This document shows positions 32,696 through 44,966 of a stretch of DNA of 64,000 nucleotides, one piece after another (positions within the stretch are counted from its first letter, which is position 1; each line of letters begins with the position of its first letter). The translations under genes were made by a program, and so were the position numbers. The notes beneath the pieces were generated by a model, which saw only the letters and a program-made list of their open reading frames with translations, made no database searches and was not told the origin of the DNA. Origin of the DNA: Tetracentron sinense (lineage: Eukaryota > Streptophyta > Magnoliopsida > Trochodendrales > Trochodendraceae); contig CM026566.1 in the NCBI GenBank assembly GCA_015143295.1, positions 10,893,122 to 10,957,121 of the forward strand, given 5' to 3'.

Positions 32696-33600
32696 AAGAC
32701 CCTAGCTCAGAGTTTTTCACATGCATCAGTTTGAGATACTGATGAGGACACTAAAGGTGGTGAAGGTTCGTCTCATCCTCCTCCGGCCTCGATTGATGAT
32801 CTTGCCAGGATGATGAGGGAGATGCAGATGGATCTCAGGACACATATTGCTTCCTACTAGGAGCTTACTATAGAGATCCGTGATCGCCTTGGATCACTTG
32901 ATGCAGCAGTACTGGGAGTGCAGAGAGATGTTCATGATTTCCGAGCATACTATGAGTCTCATCTCACTTCTGATGATGAGGAGGAGTGAGAGATAGTCTG
33001 ATGTACTAGGATACTCCTTTTGTTTCACTTTTATCTTTAGGAGTTTACTGTAGTCCTAGTTTTATTTTGATACATTGGATGTATTTTGTCTTGGTTGTAC
33101 TCAGTACAAACCATTTGTGCTTATGGATGTTATTGACATGAATGTTTTTTTATATATATATATGAGATTATGTTGGATGTTTTACTCTGATTATAGTTTA
33201 TTCTCATCTCATATGTTGCTTTAACTTTCCTTTAATTATTGATATTCCGCTATTGGAATTTCGAGCCAAAAAGGGGGAGAGTGATGAGCTCACTTACCTA
33301 AAACATTCATACATAACATAACTCTTTGCTTTATGATATGGACTTTATGATGTGGACCTAGTTGTTTTTACTATAACAAATACTGCACTGCCTTATTTTT
33401 TGAATTTCCCATGCTTCACAGGTTTTTGGTTGAGCATGTGCTGGCAAACAGGTTCTAGAATTGGTGAAACATGACAAGTTGAAGTGTCATGTAATTTATA
33501 CTTGTATTGAGTCACGTGAAGGTCAAATTTTCCATTTTTGAATCATTTGGGAAAATTTGAACCTAGTATGTGAGTTAGACTTGTTTTTGTCTCGAAATTG
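32696..33600 (+). other. Decayed env-like C-terminus and 3' noncoding region
   Basis: 32700-32990 still reads as a degraded protein tail rich in Asp/Glu and Arg with several stops. After that the sequence is noncoding. A purine run AAAAAGGGGGAGAG at 33268-33281 duplicates the polypurine tract at 33601. A TA run lies at 33151-33163. Confidence 0.6.
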
Positions 33601-33614
33601 CCAAAGGGGGAGAT
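33601..33614 (+). other. Polypurine tract of SIRE copy 1
   Basis: CCAAAGGGGGAGAT abuts the 3' LTR start TGTAAATCCC, as is usual for SIRE-type elements. Confidence 0.9.
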
Positions 33615-33922
33615 TGTAAATCCCTTCTTAGGTGTTGGAAAATTCCGTGTTTATTAGATAGGTCATGTTGTTTTGAGTCAAGTTCAACTTGTCATGAGAG
33701 TTAAAGCTTCAAGAAGTTTGCAAAAACTGAAGACAAAAAATCATCAAAGCTTCTACTCCGAATCTAGATAGGTAAGAGACTTAGAGACCCCTACCTATGT
33801 TGGATGTGACTTAGATAACCCTAAACATACCTAGGAGGTTAGTTAAAATCATAACAATGATAATTGGTCTTGTTTAAATCATAAAAAATTCATTGTAAAA
33901 GGTCTTAAAAAAATTCTGTCTC

Positions 33923-34220
33923 CACCGCTCACTCGGTGTTGAGACCGATCGATCGGTTGCCTACCGAGAGATCGGTAGTTATCAACTGGTGGAATATTTT
34001 GTATGGGCAAAATTTCCAGAGAGTTATTTTTGGACCGATCGCTCGATCATAAAGACTGATCACTCGGTGGCCTACCGAGAGATCGGTATTTGTCGACTGG
34101 TCTTAAAAATTGTATGGGTTAATTTTCCAGAGAGGGTCTTTTGAACCGAGCTCTCGGTGAGAAGACTGATTGCTCGCTTTTGGACCGAGAGCTCGGTACT
34201 GAGCACCAATCGATCGGTCC
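33923..34220 (+). promoter_or_regulatory. GATCGGT palindrome cassette in SIRE 3' LTR
   Basis: Palindromes such as ACCGATCGATCGGT and ACCGAGAGATCGGT, with the TGTATGG...TTTTCCAGAGAG spacer present twice (near 33990-34025 and 34100-34135). It ends about 47 bp before the TATA box. Confidence 0.9.
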
Positions 34221-34264
34221 CCCGTAAAAAGAATTTTTTCTAAACAGGACTCTTTTCTAAACCT

Positions 34265-34272
34265 TATATAAA
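34265..34272 (+). promoter_or_regulatory. TATA box of SIRE 3' LTR
   Basis: CCTTATATAAACAAC. The same box is at 56559-56566 in the other LTR. Confidence 0.85.
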
Positions 34273-34992
34273 CAACTTTGGAGAGCTAATTCGTATCCAC
34301 TGTTTATTTTTGAAAGAGTAGTGGTCTGAGAAACCCATCTAGGGTTTTTTCCATTCTTATCTTTTGATCTTTGTTGATCTCTTCTCTTTCAATCATCCTT
34401 GAGAATGCAAGTATAGATCTAATCTTTTGATCTTGCATTGTGTGATCTTAGATCTTTATGAAATCACTCTAGGGTTTGAAGTCTTCTAAATTGATTCACA
34501 ACCCTACACCTTATGTGTGTGTCCGGTGTATGATTCAGAGCCTTTGTGGAAGGAGATCGATCTTGTGAGATTGTGATATTGTAGTAGCTTGAGAAGATTT
34601 GGTCGGTGTGAAACCGAAGCTGCTACGGCGGAGATCGAACCTGCTGGTTCTTGGAAATCCAGAGCAAGAGTCTATACCAAGGAACGTCGTGTTGTGTCAT
34701 GTCCATTTTGGGTAAGGTCTTGTCTTGTACTTGAATACTTCTCATAGTGAAATTTGTTGCTGGACAAGGTCCCGTGGTTTTTCCCATAAGGGTTTTCCAC
34801 GTAAAAATCTGCCGTGCTTTTGTGTGGATCGTTTATTGATTTCTGAACAAATAATTTGAAAAATTAAAATTGGTTAGAAATTCTTAGATAGACCTATTCA
34901 CCCCCCTCTAGGTCATAGAGATCATCGATTAGCGTAATTTCAATATAGATGGAAAAAATGTTTTTGCCTAAAACAAAAGATGGGATAGATTT

Positions 34993-35457
34993 TCATTGGT
35001 CGAAGTGAAAGTGAGTATAAAATAGTCTAACTAATTGTGGGAACATAATTTCGTTTGAGGACAAGAATGAATCCCATTTTAGGGCATAAAATAGGGTTTT
35101 GATTGGTTCTAGACCATAAGCATCTAGGTTTATGAAGTTAACAACCTTACCATAGAGAGGAGAATGAGGAAGGAATTTATCCTTGAAGAGCTTCTTGTAC
35201 TTGTTGTCTTTGAATTTGATTGTAAGAGGAGAAGAACTTGCAGCAGGCTCCTTGCCCTTGTCAGTGCGTGCTATTTTCTTTGAAGGCTCCACTAATGCAT
35301 TCTTCATCTTTGGAGGCATTCTCACACTATTAGGGATTGGATTTGAGAGATTTGGAAAGGATTTTGGTGCAGGACCAATGGAATAGGAGCTTGGACGGAA
35401 TAATTTAGGTTTGAAAATTTTCGGATTTGGGGGTTTATATATATACCCATGACTCAA
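34993..35457 (-). pseudogene. Env-like ORF fragment, minus-strand copia
   Basis: 154 codons. KWDSFLSSNEIMFPQLVRLFYTHF aligns with KWEGLLTLSGPAPLQLVRKFYSNF of the ORF at 31646, so it is the same family. The Lys/Pro-rich N-terminus (EPSKKIARTDKGKEPAASSS) also parallels that ORF. It is cut at the left before its conserved second half. It lies only 366 bp from the RNase H end, against about 1.4 kb in SIRE copy 1 once the solo LTR is ignored. Confidence 0.7.
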
Positions 35458-35822
35458 TTCGTCGCCGAAATGGGTTTTAGTCCTGAATTCGTTGCCGAAT
35501 TGATGTCAGGAAACCTACTATTTTAAAATTCTAATTGACTTCGTCGACAAAGTGGATGAGCCATCCAGATTCATCGCCGAATTGGGTACAAAAAACATTC
35601 TCAACTTACCCAAAGATCCATTGCCGAATTCAAATTCGCAGTTGAATTCGTCGCCGAATTCAGTACAGAATATGAGAAATTCATTTTAATTTTATTTTTC
35701 AACCACTTTTCTTGAAATCATTGGTTCATTAAATCATTCAAAAACATCATAAGTCATTCAAATCATTCTTCTAACATAATCAAACAAATTTTATCATATC
35801 AATTCAAGGATTTCATTTATGA

Positions 35823-37300
35823 TTAATTTAATTCATTTAGACTAGCCATGCCCAATTCTTTTCTCAGGGTACTAAACCTATCAGATTGAATGAGTTTGGT
35901 AAAGATATCAGCGAGCTGATTATTTGCATCCATAAATTCTAAGATAACATCTCCATTTTGAACATGATCTCTTATAAAATGATATCTGATTTCTATGTGT
36001 TTAGTTCTTGAGTGTTGAATGAGATTTTTAGTCATGCAAATTTCACTTGTATTATCACACTTAATAGGTATTTTAGTATAGAAAAATTTGAAGTCTTCTA
36101 ATTATTGTTTCATGTACAAAGTTTGAGCACAACAGTGTCCAGCTGTCATATACTCAGCCTCAACTGTGGATAGGGCTACTGAATTCTGTTTCTTACTAAA
36201 CCATGAAACAAAAAAATGTCCTAGAAAGTGACAAGTTCCACTAGTACTTTTTCTATCCACTTTGCATCTAGCAAAGTCTGCATCTGAATAGCTTATTAAG
36301 TCACGATTTTTGTATTTAGGATACCATAAGCCTAAATCTATTGTGCCAAGCAAGTATCTAAAGACTCTTTTTATAGCAGTTAAATGAGATTCTTTTAGAC
36401 AGGATTGGAATCTTGCACAGATGCAAACACTGAACATAATGTCAGGTCTACTTGCAGTAAGATATAAAGACTTCCAATCATGCTTCTATAGAGTTTTTCA
36501 TCAACATTTTTATATTTTTCATCTTTATCAAGTTTGGTTGATGGACTCATAGGAGTGTCCATGACTTTAGTGTTCTCCATTCCAAACTTTTAGCAATTCT
36601 TTAGTATATTAGCTTGATTAACAAATGTTCCTTATTTAGTTTGCTTAATTTGGAGTACTAGGAAGAATATTAGTTCTCTCATCATACTCATTTCAAATTC
36701 TTTTTGCATTGTTTTAACAAACATTTTACATAGGGATTCATTAGTTGATCCAAATATGATGTCATCAACATATATTTGAATTATTAGCATATCATCATTT
36801 TTGGTCATTATAAATAAAGTTGTATCAATTTTTCCTCTTATGAATCCATTTTCAATTAGGAAGCTACTTATTAGCCTTTCATATCAAGCTCTTGGAGCTT
36901 GTTTTAATCCATATAAGGCTTTTGTTAGCTTAAAGACATGATTTGAAAATTTAGGATTTTCAAAGCAAGGGGGTTGATTTACATATACTTCTTTACTTAT
37001 ATAACCATTTAGAAATGTACTTTTTACATCCATTTGGAATAATTTAAATTTCTTATGACTAGCAAATACAAGTAGCATTCTTATAGCTTTTAGTTTATCA
37101 ACCGGGGTAAAGGTTTCATTATAGTCTATGCCCTCCTCTTGGTTGTAACCTTGAACTACTAGTCTTGCTTTGTTTTAATTACATTTCCATTTTCATCATT
37201 TTTATTTCTGAAAACCCATTTTGTACCAATTATAGATTTATCATTTGGTTTTGGTACTAGATCTCATACTTGGTTTCTTTTAAATTAGTTTAATTTTTCT
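35823..37300 (-). pseudogene. pol: Copia reverse transcriptase and RNase H, minus strand
   Basis: The RNase H C-terminus HSRTKHIEIRYHFIRDHV (near 35960-36020) is followed in reverse by SDADFARCKVDRKSTSG and STVEAEYMTAG (36120-36300). RT shows the catalytic YVDD at 36761-36772 and [15 protein letters not shown] near 37010-37060, then LYGLKQAPRA. Several frameshifts and stops split it into pieces. Confidence 0.85.
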
Positions 37301-38990
37301 TGCATAGCCATGCCCCAAGATTCATCTTCAATAGCTTGTAAGGCATTTTTTTGGCTCAATTTGACTTAGGAAAGCAAGGTTCATTAGATTTCTTCTTGTT
37401 CTAACCCCTTGTTCCAAATTACCAAGAATTAAGTCTTTAGGATGATCTTTTATAAGTTTCCATGCTTTAGGAAGTTGATATGATTCTTCATCTTCATTTT
37501 CTTCCTCATTATTTATTTCAATGGTTTTATCTTTAGTTTCTTTATCAACTTGATTATCTTACTTGTTTCATTGATTTCTAGACTAGATATTTCCTTAGGA
37601 AGATTTTCAATTTCATCATCAAATTCATTATTGGTCTTATTAAATGGATTTGATTCATCAAATACAGCATGAATAAATTCTTCAATAGTTAAGGTTTTTC
37701 CTGTTAAACACTTTATAAGCTTTACTGTTAATTGAATACCCAAGGAAGATTTCTTGTACAGATTTTGTATCAAACTTCTTAAGATGTTGTTTATCATTTA
37801 GTATGAATCATTTACGACCAAGCACTTTAAAATAGCTTATGTTAGGAATTCTTCCATTCCAAAGTTCATAGGGAGTTTTATTCAATTTATTTCTTATAAC
37901 TACTCTGTTGATTACATACCATGAGGTATTAATGGCTTCAGTGCAAATTAGTTTGGTAGTTTTTTTCATTTAGCATAGTTTTAGCCATTTCTTGAAGAGA
38001 TCTATTTTTTTCTTTCTACTACTCCATTTTGTTGGGGAGTTCTAGGAGTTAAAAAATTATGGTTAAAACCATTTTCATCACAAAATGACTCAAGCTCTTT
38101 ATTTTTGAACTCACCTCCTCTATCACTTCGTATATTGTTAATAGAATAACTTTTTTTTTTATTTTTTATTTTGAACTATTTTGCAAAAATTTTTAAATAA
38201 AGAAGGTACTTCATTTTTGTGGGAAAGAAATGTACCTAAGAGTACCTTGAATAATCATCCACAATTACAAAAGCATAAGTTTTGCCTCCTAGGCTAGCTA
38301 CTTCATTTGGGCCAAAAAGGTCCATATGCAAGAGTTATAGAGGTCTAGAGGTAGAAATGATTTTCTTGGTTTTGAAAAAAGATTTTATTTGTTTTCTAAG
38401 TTGGCAAGCATCACAAATTTTGTCTTTTATAAATTTAGTCTTAAGTAAGCCTTTAACTAATTCATTTTTAGAAAGTTTAGACCAAAAATCCATACTAGTA
38501 TGTCCTAGTCTTCTATGCTATTACCAACTTGTTTCATCAATAGCAGAAAAACATATCATATTTTGAGATTGAAGCTCATCAAAATCTATAGTATAGACAT
38601 TTTCAGTTTCTATGAGTAATAAACATGGTATTGAGATTGTCTTTATCCTTAATCATGCAAATGTTTGATTTAAAAGAAACATTTAAGCCTTTGTCACAAA
38701 GTTGACTAATACTAATAAGGTTATGCTTAAGACCATCTATAAGCAACACATTTTCAATAAAGGTATAGTTATTCTTACCAATGTTACTTATTTCAATGAT
38801 CTTCCCTTTAACATTGTCTCCAAAAGTTAAATATCCTCCATCCTTTGGTGTGAGTGATGTAAATAGCCTCTTGTTTCAAGTCATATGCCTTGAGCATCCA
38901 CTGTCCAAGAACCATGTTGTCTTGGATGTTCTTGACTTGAGGCACACATACACAACCAATTCAAGTAACTCCAAGATATTTTCCCCCTGA
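37300..38990 (-). pseudogene. pol: Copia protease and integrase, minus strand
   Basis: The protease active site DSG is at 38897-38905, in a tryptophan/[23 protein letters not shown] context. A gag-pre-integrase region and integrase core follow leftward (about 38700-37800), with many stops. The open stretch at 37513-37797 is the Asp/Glu-rich linker between integrase and RT. Confidence 0.78.
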
Positions 38991-39030
38991 TACCCAAACG
39001 GTTTTGGTTAGAACCCAACTTAACTTTTGG

Positions 39031-39896
39031 GTATTCATAAGCTGGGGACTAAGACAGTGGAATTGTTCCAATCCCGGAAGCTTACAAGTGATATCGGAAT
39101 GTGGAAGGATTTATTTGTAAATATATTGTGAGATGGTACTTACAAGCAATTCTCTAATTTCTGGAGGTTAATCACATTGTGTTAATGGACATTAATTGTG
39201 ATTGGTGGAAGTCCAGGGACTTAGATAACATTCTATGATCTTAATGGAGTTTTAGGAAAGGTGTTTCCTAGTAACAATGCTTTAACCAAAAGATTGAGTA
39301 CTTGGTCCCACAACCGGAAATAGGAGATCCCTTTAGATCCCACACACAAGGACCTTCTTAAAGTATTTAATTTAATTTATAATTAAATTAATTAATTTCT
39401 CTAAGTAATCACTATATGGTATAGTGAAGCTCTAAAAGGTGGAATCACATTGGATGTGAAAAACCAAATGTCTAGGATCCATTGGGAATTATTATAAAAG
39501 AATAATTCAAGTGACCAAGAAGGTTTTGGAAACCCTTAGGCGTGTGGGGTGGGACCCACCTAGGGTGGGATGCCCACTTCATGGAGGTATTAATAATAAT
39601 AATTGTTATTATTATTTAATTAGTATCTAATAGCTAATATCCTTATTGGATAAGGTTAGTTAGTTAGTTAGAGTTAGTTACTAATTAAAGATTCCTTGTT
39701 GGACAAGGAGTCTATTAGTTTCTTGCTAATCAAGGAATCCTAATTAGATTATGATAAGGATAAGATTAGTTGGACACTAATGGATGAGATTAGTTTCTAT
39801 TTTTGATTATTCCTAATTAATTATGGAGAAACCAAACAGGAAACTAATTGAGGAATCCTTATTGGATAAGGATTAGGAAACTTTGGTTGCAAGCAA
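39031..39896 (+). repeat. LTR fragment, inverted relative of 19133-21315
   Basis: From TATTCATAAGCTGGGGACTA to TTGGTTGCAAGCAACC it matches the reverse complement of about 20520 down to 19655. It lacks the LTR's first ~790 bp and stops just before the TATA box. No terminal dinucleotides or duplication remain. Confidence 0.82.
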
Positions 39897-40636
39897 CCAA
39901 TATTGTCATGGTGTTCATGAATCGAGAATAAAAGTCTTGTTCTTGAAAACCCGATAAACCATGTCATGCTTGCCGTGCTCATGAAATCGTGTACAATTAA
40001 CTCATGAAATTAATTAAACATGATAGTCTAAAAATCATTCAAGGTAACATTTAATATCAACGCAATTAAATCTGCAAGCATGCAATTCTAGAAAGCGAAT
40101 AAATCTACAATTACGCTATTCTAAAAAGCGAGTAACACACTATCATAAAACCCTAGAAATTTCCATGCCTTAAACCATGTTTTTCTTGATTAATGAGTCA
40201 TCCAATCCATCCATCATCCATTGTGTGTTCATTATTTGGTGAAATACCTTTCACATTTGTTTTCATCACAACACAACATCCATATGACTTTTCATTCACT
40301 AATTCCATCTTCTATCATGTGAAACATTTAGGGGACAACAAGGAAAATAGCGAAGCATAGCAATAAAGGGAAGAAACTATGACAAGGAGGGTAGCACAAG
40401 GTACCGACCTTCAATAGGCGAGGAAACAGCCCTCACAATCATGAATGGAGTCACTACCGAGCTTGGAGAAACCCCCTTGCTAGATTTGGGGAAGATCACC
40501 CTTGATCTTGATCTCCTTCTTCTTCAATCTCAAACCCTCTTGGCAAATCCCCAATCTCTCCTCTCTTCTTCTTCTCTAATCTCTCTTAGGTCTTCTTTAG
40601 GTTTAGGGTAAACCATAAACCCCCAAAGGTAAGCCC

Positions 40637-40644
40637 TATTTATA
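40637..40644 (-). promoter_or_regulatory. TATA box of LTR fragment c
   Basis: The minus strand reads TTGCTTATAAATAGGGC, a strong plant TATA box, about 45-50 bp downstream of the palindrome cassette on the element strand. Confidence 0.75.
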
Positions 40645-40689
40645 AGCAAAGGGTAGAAACCCTATAAATCCCAAAATAAAATTCTGGGT

Positions 40690-40850
40690 TCGCGACCTAC
40701 GATCGGTCATAGGTTATCTACGATCGATCGTAACCTTCTATGATCGGTCGTAAGTTTCTACAATCGATCATAACGTTTACAGAGAGTTTTGGCCATTTTT
40801 GAGATTCTACGATCGTTCGTAGGGTCTGTACGATCGTTTGTAACCCTTGC
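40690..40850 (-). promoter_or_regulatory. ACGATCGATCGT palindrome cassette, LTR fragment c
   Basis: About six palindromes of the form CTACGATCGATCGTAA or CTACGATCGTTCGTAG. They share the GATCGATC core with the other cassettes, but the outer base pairs are changed on both arms together. The GTATGG...TTTTCC spacer is not recognisable. Confidence 0.78.
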
Positions 40851-41258
40851 AGAAAATTTCTAGATTTTCCTGTTTTCATATTTCGGCCATAACTTTTGAC
40901 TCGTTCGTCGGATTTTGACGATACAACTTGTGTTGGATTCATTACTCGAAAAGGAACGTTTCTAGTATTTAGAATTTTCAAATTCCTCTTTATTTATTGA
41001 CCAAATTACCCCTAAAGTTAACTGTTCATCAAATAGAGTTCAGTAAACCAGATTTTTAACATATCCGACTTAGGAATCCCACTTCTTAACACTTAAGGTT
41101 CTTTAAAATTTCTTATTTCATAGAATGAAAGATTACAAAGGCTTTAGCCTTGGCACGAGTTCCAATACACGAGAAAAAGTTTCGGGGTTCGACATCATTA
41201 TTGGAGCATCTGAATTACAGCTTGACTGAGATATGGAGGTGTGCTCCCTTGGGTGAGA

Positions 41259-42775
41259 TCAGGACTGCTCCTGCCCTGTGGCCGTGACTGTTGGCAGCTT
41301 CGTCAAAGTACAACTCCTAGTCAGAGTACTCTTGTTCATCTGCTTCTCATACAGGATGGCTTCGTCTAGAAACCGATCATGTACAGACACATAGTCCTGT
41401 GTTGGACTATGGGCAAGGTGATTTGCTATCGCCCACCTCTTGATTGACTTTTGTGTCATGTACGTAATGTTGAATTTAGACAACATCATAAGCCATCGAG
41501 CAGTTCTTCTGGTGATAGCCAGCTTTTTCAGTAAGTACTTGAGTGAGTCCATCTAGGAGATCTGGATTACTCGGTAAGAAAGCAGGTAGTGCCAGAGACG
41601 CTTAGTTGCCCAGACCAATGCCAGACCCCTCTTCTCAAGAGGTCTGTACCGCTCTTCATACTCTAGCTGGTGTTTACTGATGTAGTAGATGGCTTACTTT
41701 ATTCTGCCTATCTCATCATGTTGTGCCAGGCATCTCATGGAGGTTTCTTGTACGGAGATGTATAGTAGCAGGGGCTATCCTGGTGTAGGGGCACTAGTAC
41801 TGGAGGGTTCAGAAGATACTGCTTTATTCTGTTAAAGGTTTCTTGGCACTCTACTGTCTAGACTGTCGGTGTATTATTCCAGAGAAGTTTGAAGATCGGC
41901 TCGCATATCAGAGTAAGCTGAGAAATGAATCTGCTGATGTACTAAATTCTGCTCAGGAAACCTCGGATCTCCTTTTCAGTTTGGTGAGTTGGCATTTCGA
42001 TGATGGCCTTGGCTTTGGCTGGATCAATCTCGATGCCTCTCTTACTGACTATGAAGCCAAGGAGCTTTCCTAATGAGGCTCTAAAGACACACTTGGCTGG
42101 ATTCAGTCTCAAGCCATACTCTCGGAGTATGTCCCAGATTCTCTTCAAGTCCTTAGGGTGTTGCTCAGCAGTAGGAGATTTGACGATCATGTCATCCACA
42201 TAGATTTTTGTTGACTTATAGATCATGTCATGAACAGTGCTATTGTGGCCCTCTGGTAGGTGGCCCCTGTGTTTTTGAGTCTGGAAGGCATTACCTTGTA
42301 GCAGAACATGCCCCAAGGTGTAATGAAGGAGGTTTTCTCCATATCTTCTTCCGTCATCCCGATTTGGTTGTATCCAGAGAAACCATCCATGAATGAGAGA
42401 GTCTCATGTCCAACAATATTGTCGACCAGAATGTCGATGTGCGGGAGAGGGAAATTTGTCTTTGGGGCTTGCCCTGTTCAGATTCTGGTAGTCAATACAC
42501 ATTCAGACCTTGCCGTCCTTCTTGGGTACCGGGACAATGTTGGCTAACCACTCAGAGTAGTTTGCTACTACCAAGAAGTCTATACTGATCTAATTTTTAA
42601 CTTTTTCTTTGACCTTCTGTGACCATTCGGGCCTCATCCGTCTCAGCTTCTGCTTAACTAGTCTGACGTCAGGGTTCAGGGGCAGTCTGTGTACCATCAA
42701 TGCTGGATCCAGGCCGGGCATGTCTGTATATAACCAGGTAAAGACGTCATTGTAGCTCTTCAGGAAGCTAATCAT
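41259..42775 (-). pseudogene. pol: Tat/Ogre-like reverse transcriptase and RNase H
   Basis: The RT N-part is at 42590-42775 (FTWLYTDMPGLDPALMVHRL). The catalytic YVDDMIVKS lies at about 42177-42203, followed by LNPAKCVFRASLGKLLGFIVSKRGIEIDP. RNase H sequence occupies 41259-41552 (LAITRRTARWLMMLSKFNITY), with more damaged sequence between. Frames change several times. Confidence 0.82.
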
Positions 42776-43461
42776 GTCTGTTCTTTACTGAGGGTTCATG
42801 TCTTTACCGATCTTGACTAGTTGGGGACTGTCCTCAGAACCAAGGTTTACTTTTTTAGTGTCTTCCCTGTTTAACTGAGGAAGTCCTTCACTGTGCTCAA
42901 GGAGGTCCAAAATTTCCTGTTCCTCTTCCTGTTCTGAGTCATACTCTACTTCAGAGAGTTCAGGGAGGGTTTGAGGGTAGCCCAGTCAGAGGTGATTTCT
43001 TGGCAAATCAATTAGCTTCAGTTTAACATGCTTATGATTGTTGTTTTTGTTGGCTTCAGGACACTGGGCCTTCCAAGAGAAGAGTCCATGTGATTTTGTC
43101 ACCAGCAAAAGGAAATGTTTTTTCAAAAACATGATTTTTGAGTCAAAACATCTGATTTAAAAAAAATGACTCAAACAGAAAGAGGCCGACAGTAGCCTGA
43201 CTTTTGGATTTTACAAATAGGAGCAAAGAGATATAGATGAAGGAGAAAGATGATGCTTGGTCACTACTATTTTGGACCAACCTGTCCTGCACTGTGCTTG
43301 TCCCGACCCTGAGCGGCCTCGATGGTGAGAGCCTCAGTCCACAAACAGATTAGTGGCTGGTGACTAGAGGACGCTTCGGCGCTGTTGGAGAGGGTGCAGA
43401 CCTACTCTTCTGCCAGATATTCTACTTCAGAAGCATCTTTGACAGTCAGCTCGTCGAACAT

Positions 43462-44300
43462 CTAGGCCACGCTGAACACTTTTGGATCTAGAATCCCTAA
43501 AGATTCGTCACTAGGCTGGGGTGTTAAGGCAACGAGTGCAGCAGAGGTTTCTGGATAGGTTTTGAAGATTCTCACGGGGAAGGTTACAGAGATATGTGGT
43601 CGGGGCTCGGGTTTCGTCGACTGTCTGCTCTTCTTGGTCAGCTTGGAAAGGTAGTCCTGGTATTTGGGCTTGTATCCTAATCCGAAGGGAGATGTATAGC
43701 GAGGAGGAGTATATCTCTTCTTTATGCCTTGATTCTTGGCACCGAGGCCATTCTTTGGTTGGTAGTTCATCTTGGCCATCATTCTAACAAATGGTGGTAC
43801 TGCTTGCTTGCTTTGCTGTTCTACCTGGATGATAGAACTAACCTCGTCGAACTGGAATGTCATGAAGGTAGTGCCTTGCCCCAGCTCTTGGATGTCCCCG
43901 AAGGAACTTGCCAACTCCTCAGAAGGGAAGACGACCAGACGGTCATCCTGGATGAACTTGATTCTCTGGTGTAGAGAGGAGGGAATGGCTCCGACCGCAT
44001 GGATCCATGGCCTCCCTAAGAGCAAGGTGAATGAGGCTGGCACATTCACAACCTGAAATTTTATTGTGAACTGAGCTGGTCTGACCCCGATGGTCAAATC
44101 AATGTCCCCCAAGTTCTGCCTAGTTGTATTGTCAAAAGCCCTGATGGTCATGGGTCTCTTCTTCACTTGACTGAGGTTTAGGCCCAGGTTTTACAGTGTA
44201 GAAAGTGTTCAGACATTCAAGTCGGAGCCATTATCGATGAGCACTGATGATAACGTTCTGTCCATACACGGAACTGCTATGTACAAAGCCTGGGTATGAT
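43462..44300 (-). pseudogene. pol: Tat/Ogre-like protease region with G-patch-like motif
   Basis: The protease active site reads IDNGSDLNV near 44216-44250, followed by a TGA (Trp to stop). The open part from 44166 has VVNVPASFTLLLGRPWIHAVGA, the protease flap-to-C-terminal pattern of this lineage. It then has MMAKMNYQPKNGLGAKNQGI (near residues 127-146), which resembles a G-patch, an RNA-binding motif known in Ogre-type elements. Confidence 0.78.
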
Positions 44301-44966
44301 CCCTGTCACTGTCCTGTATTTTCTCTTATGTGAAGTAAATGATTCTGGATTCGAGGATTTGCCCCACCATTTACCCCAGTTTCTCGGGCATTATGTCTGG
44401 TGTTACGTGGATATTACCGAATACTCGGAGCAGTTGCTTCCTGTGATGCTCGGAATGTTAGAAGAAAACCCAATATAGATATTTGTGCTGGGACTTTGCT
44501 CAATTGTTGAGTGATATTGAAATCCTCTGCTTTTTCTAGGATCTTCAACAAGACTGCTGAATCAGCTGCTTCCTTCAGTGGGTCTGACACCCCTTCTTTC
44601 TCTTTCTCTGTACCCTTTGCCTTTCCCGGCTCAGTTGCGGGAGGTTGGTATACCCGGTTAGATCTGGTTAAGTTGGCTCGTTCTCAAGGATGAGGGAGTG
44701 GGGAGCAAGTACTCGGTTGAGGTCAAAAGGTGGCTCCGAGATGTAAGGGATCCGGACAGGACCTAAAAAGGTTGAGGCTTGAGCTGGAGCTGTAGGCAAA
44801 ATTGCTGGGCAAGGTATAGTATAGATGATCTGTTTGGGGATAGGTATCTGGATAGGAGACTGAATAATCTATATGTTTGAATGAGGGAAGGGGATTATGA
44901 AAAGATGTCAGTAAGAGGGCCTAATGATGCCATCATCGACTGTGGGTGTGTTGGGTCCTGGTTGCC

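Larger units (their letters stand above)
21914..34942 (+). mobile_element. 5'-truncated SIRE-type Ty1/copia element (copy 1) with two solo-LTR insertions
   Basis: Plus strand. Homology to the intact copy at 56017-64000 begins in the distal gag at about 21914. It runs through protease, integrase, RT and RNase H to 27828, then a long 3' noncoding region, an env-like ORF, a purine tract and a 3' LTR. Two Tekay-type solo LTRs with perfect duplications sit inside it. Missing are the 5' LTR, the PBS and most of gag. Numerous stops and frameshifts show long decay. Confidence 0.88.
33615..34942 (+). repeat. SIRE-type 3' LTR (copy 1)
   Basis: 1328 bp, TGTAAATCCC...GTAATTTCA. Aligns throughout with the 5' LTR at 56017-57245. 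It holds a GATCGGT cassette (33923-34220), a TATA box (34265-34272) and the conserved ATTCACCCCCCTCTAGGTC near the end. It is about 100 bp longer than the other LTR because the cassette spacer is duplicated. Confidence 0.92.
34943..39030 (-). mobile_element. Ty1/copia SIRE-like remnant, minus strand
   Basis: Reading leftward from about 39000: distal gag and protease, integrase, RT, RNase H, then an env-like ORF, so it has SIRE gene order. Both ends are lost: the left abuts the SIRE LTR at 34942 and the right abuts an LTR fragment at 39031. It is strongly decayed, more AT-rich than the other SIRE copies, and belongs to a different subfamily. Confidence 0.82.
39905..41193 (-). repeat. Tekay-type LTR fragment (c)
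   Basis: The right end is a true LTR terminus (GTTTCGGGGTTCGACA; TGTCGAACCCCG on the element strand). The left starts inside LTR sequence (TTCTTGAAAACCCGATAAACCATG, compare 5417-5445), so the 3' part is lost. It contains the conserved block (40885-40935), an ACGATCGATCGT cassette (40690-40850) and a TATA box (40637-40644). Confidence 0.8.
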
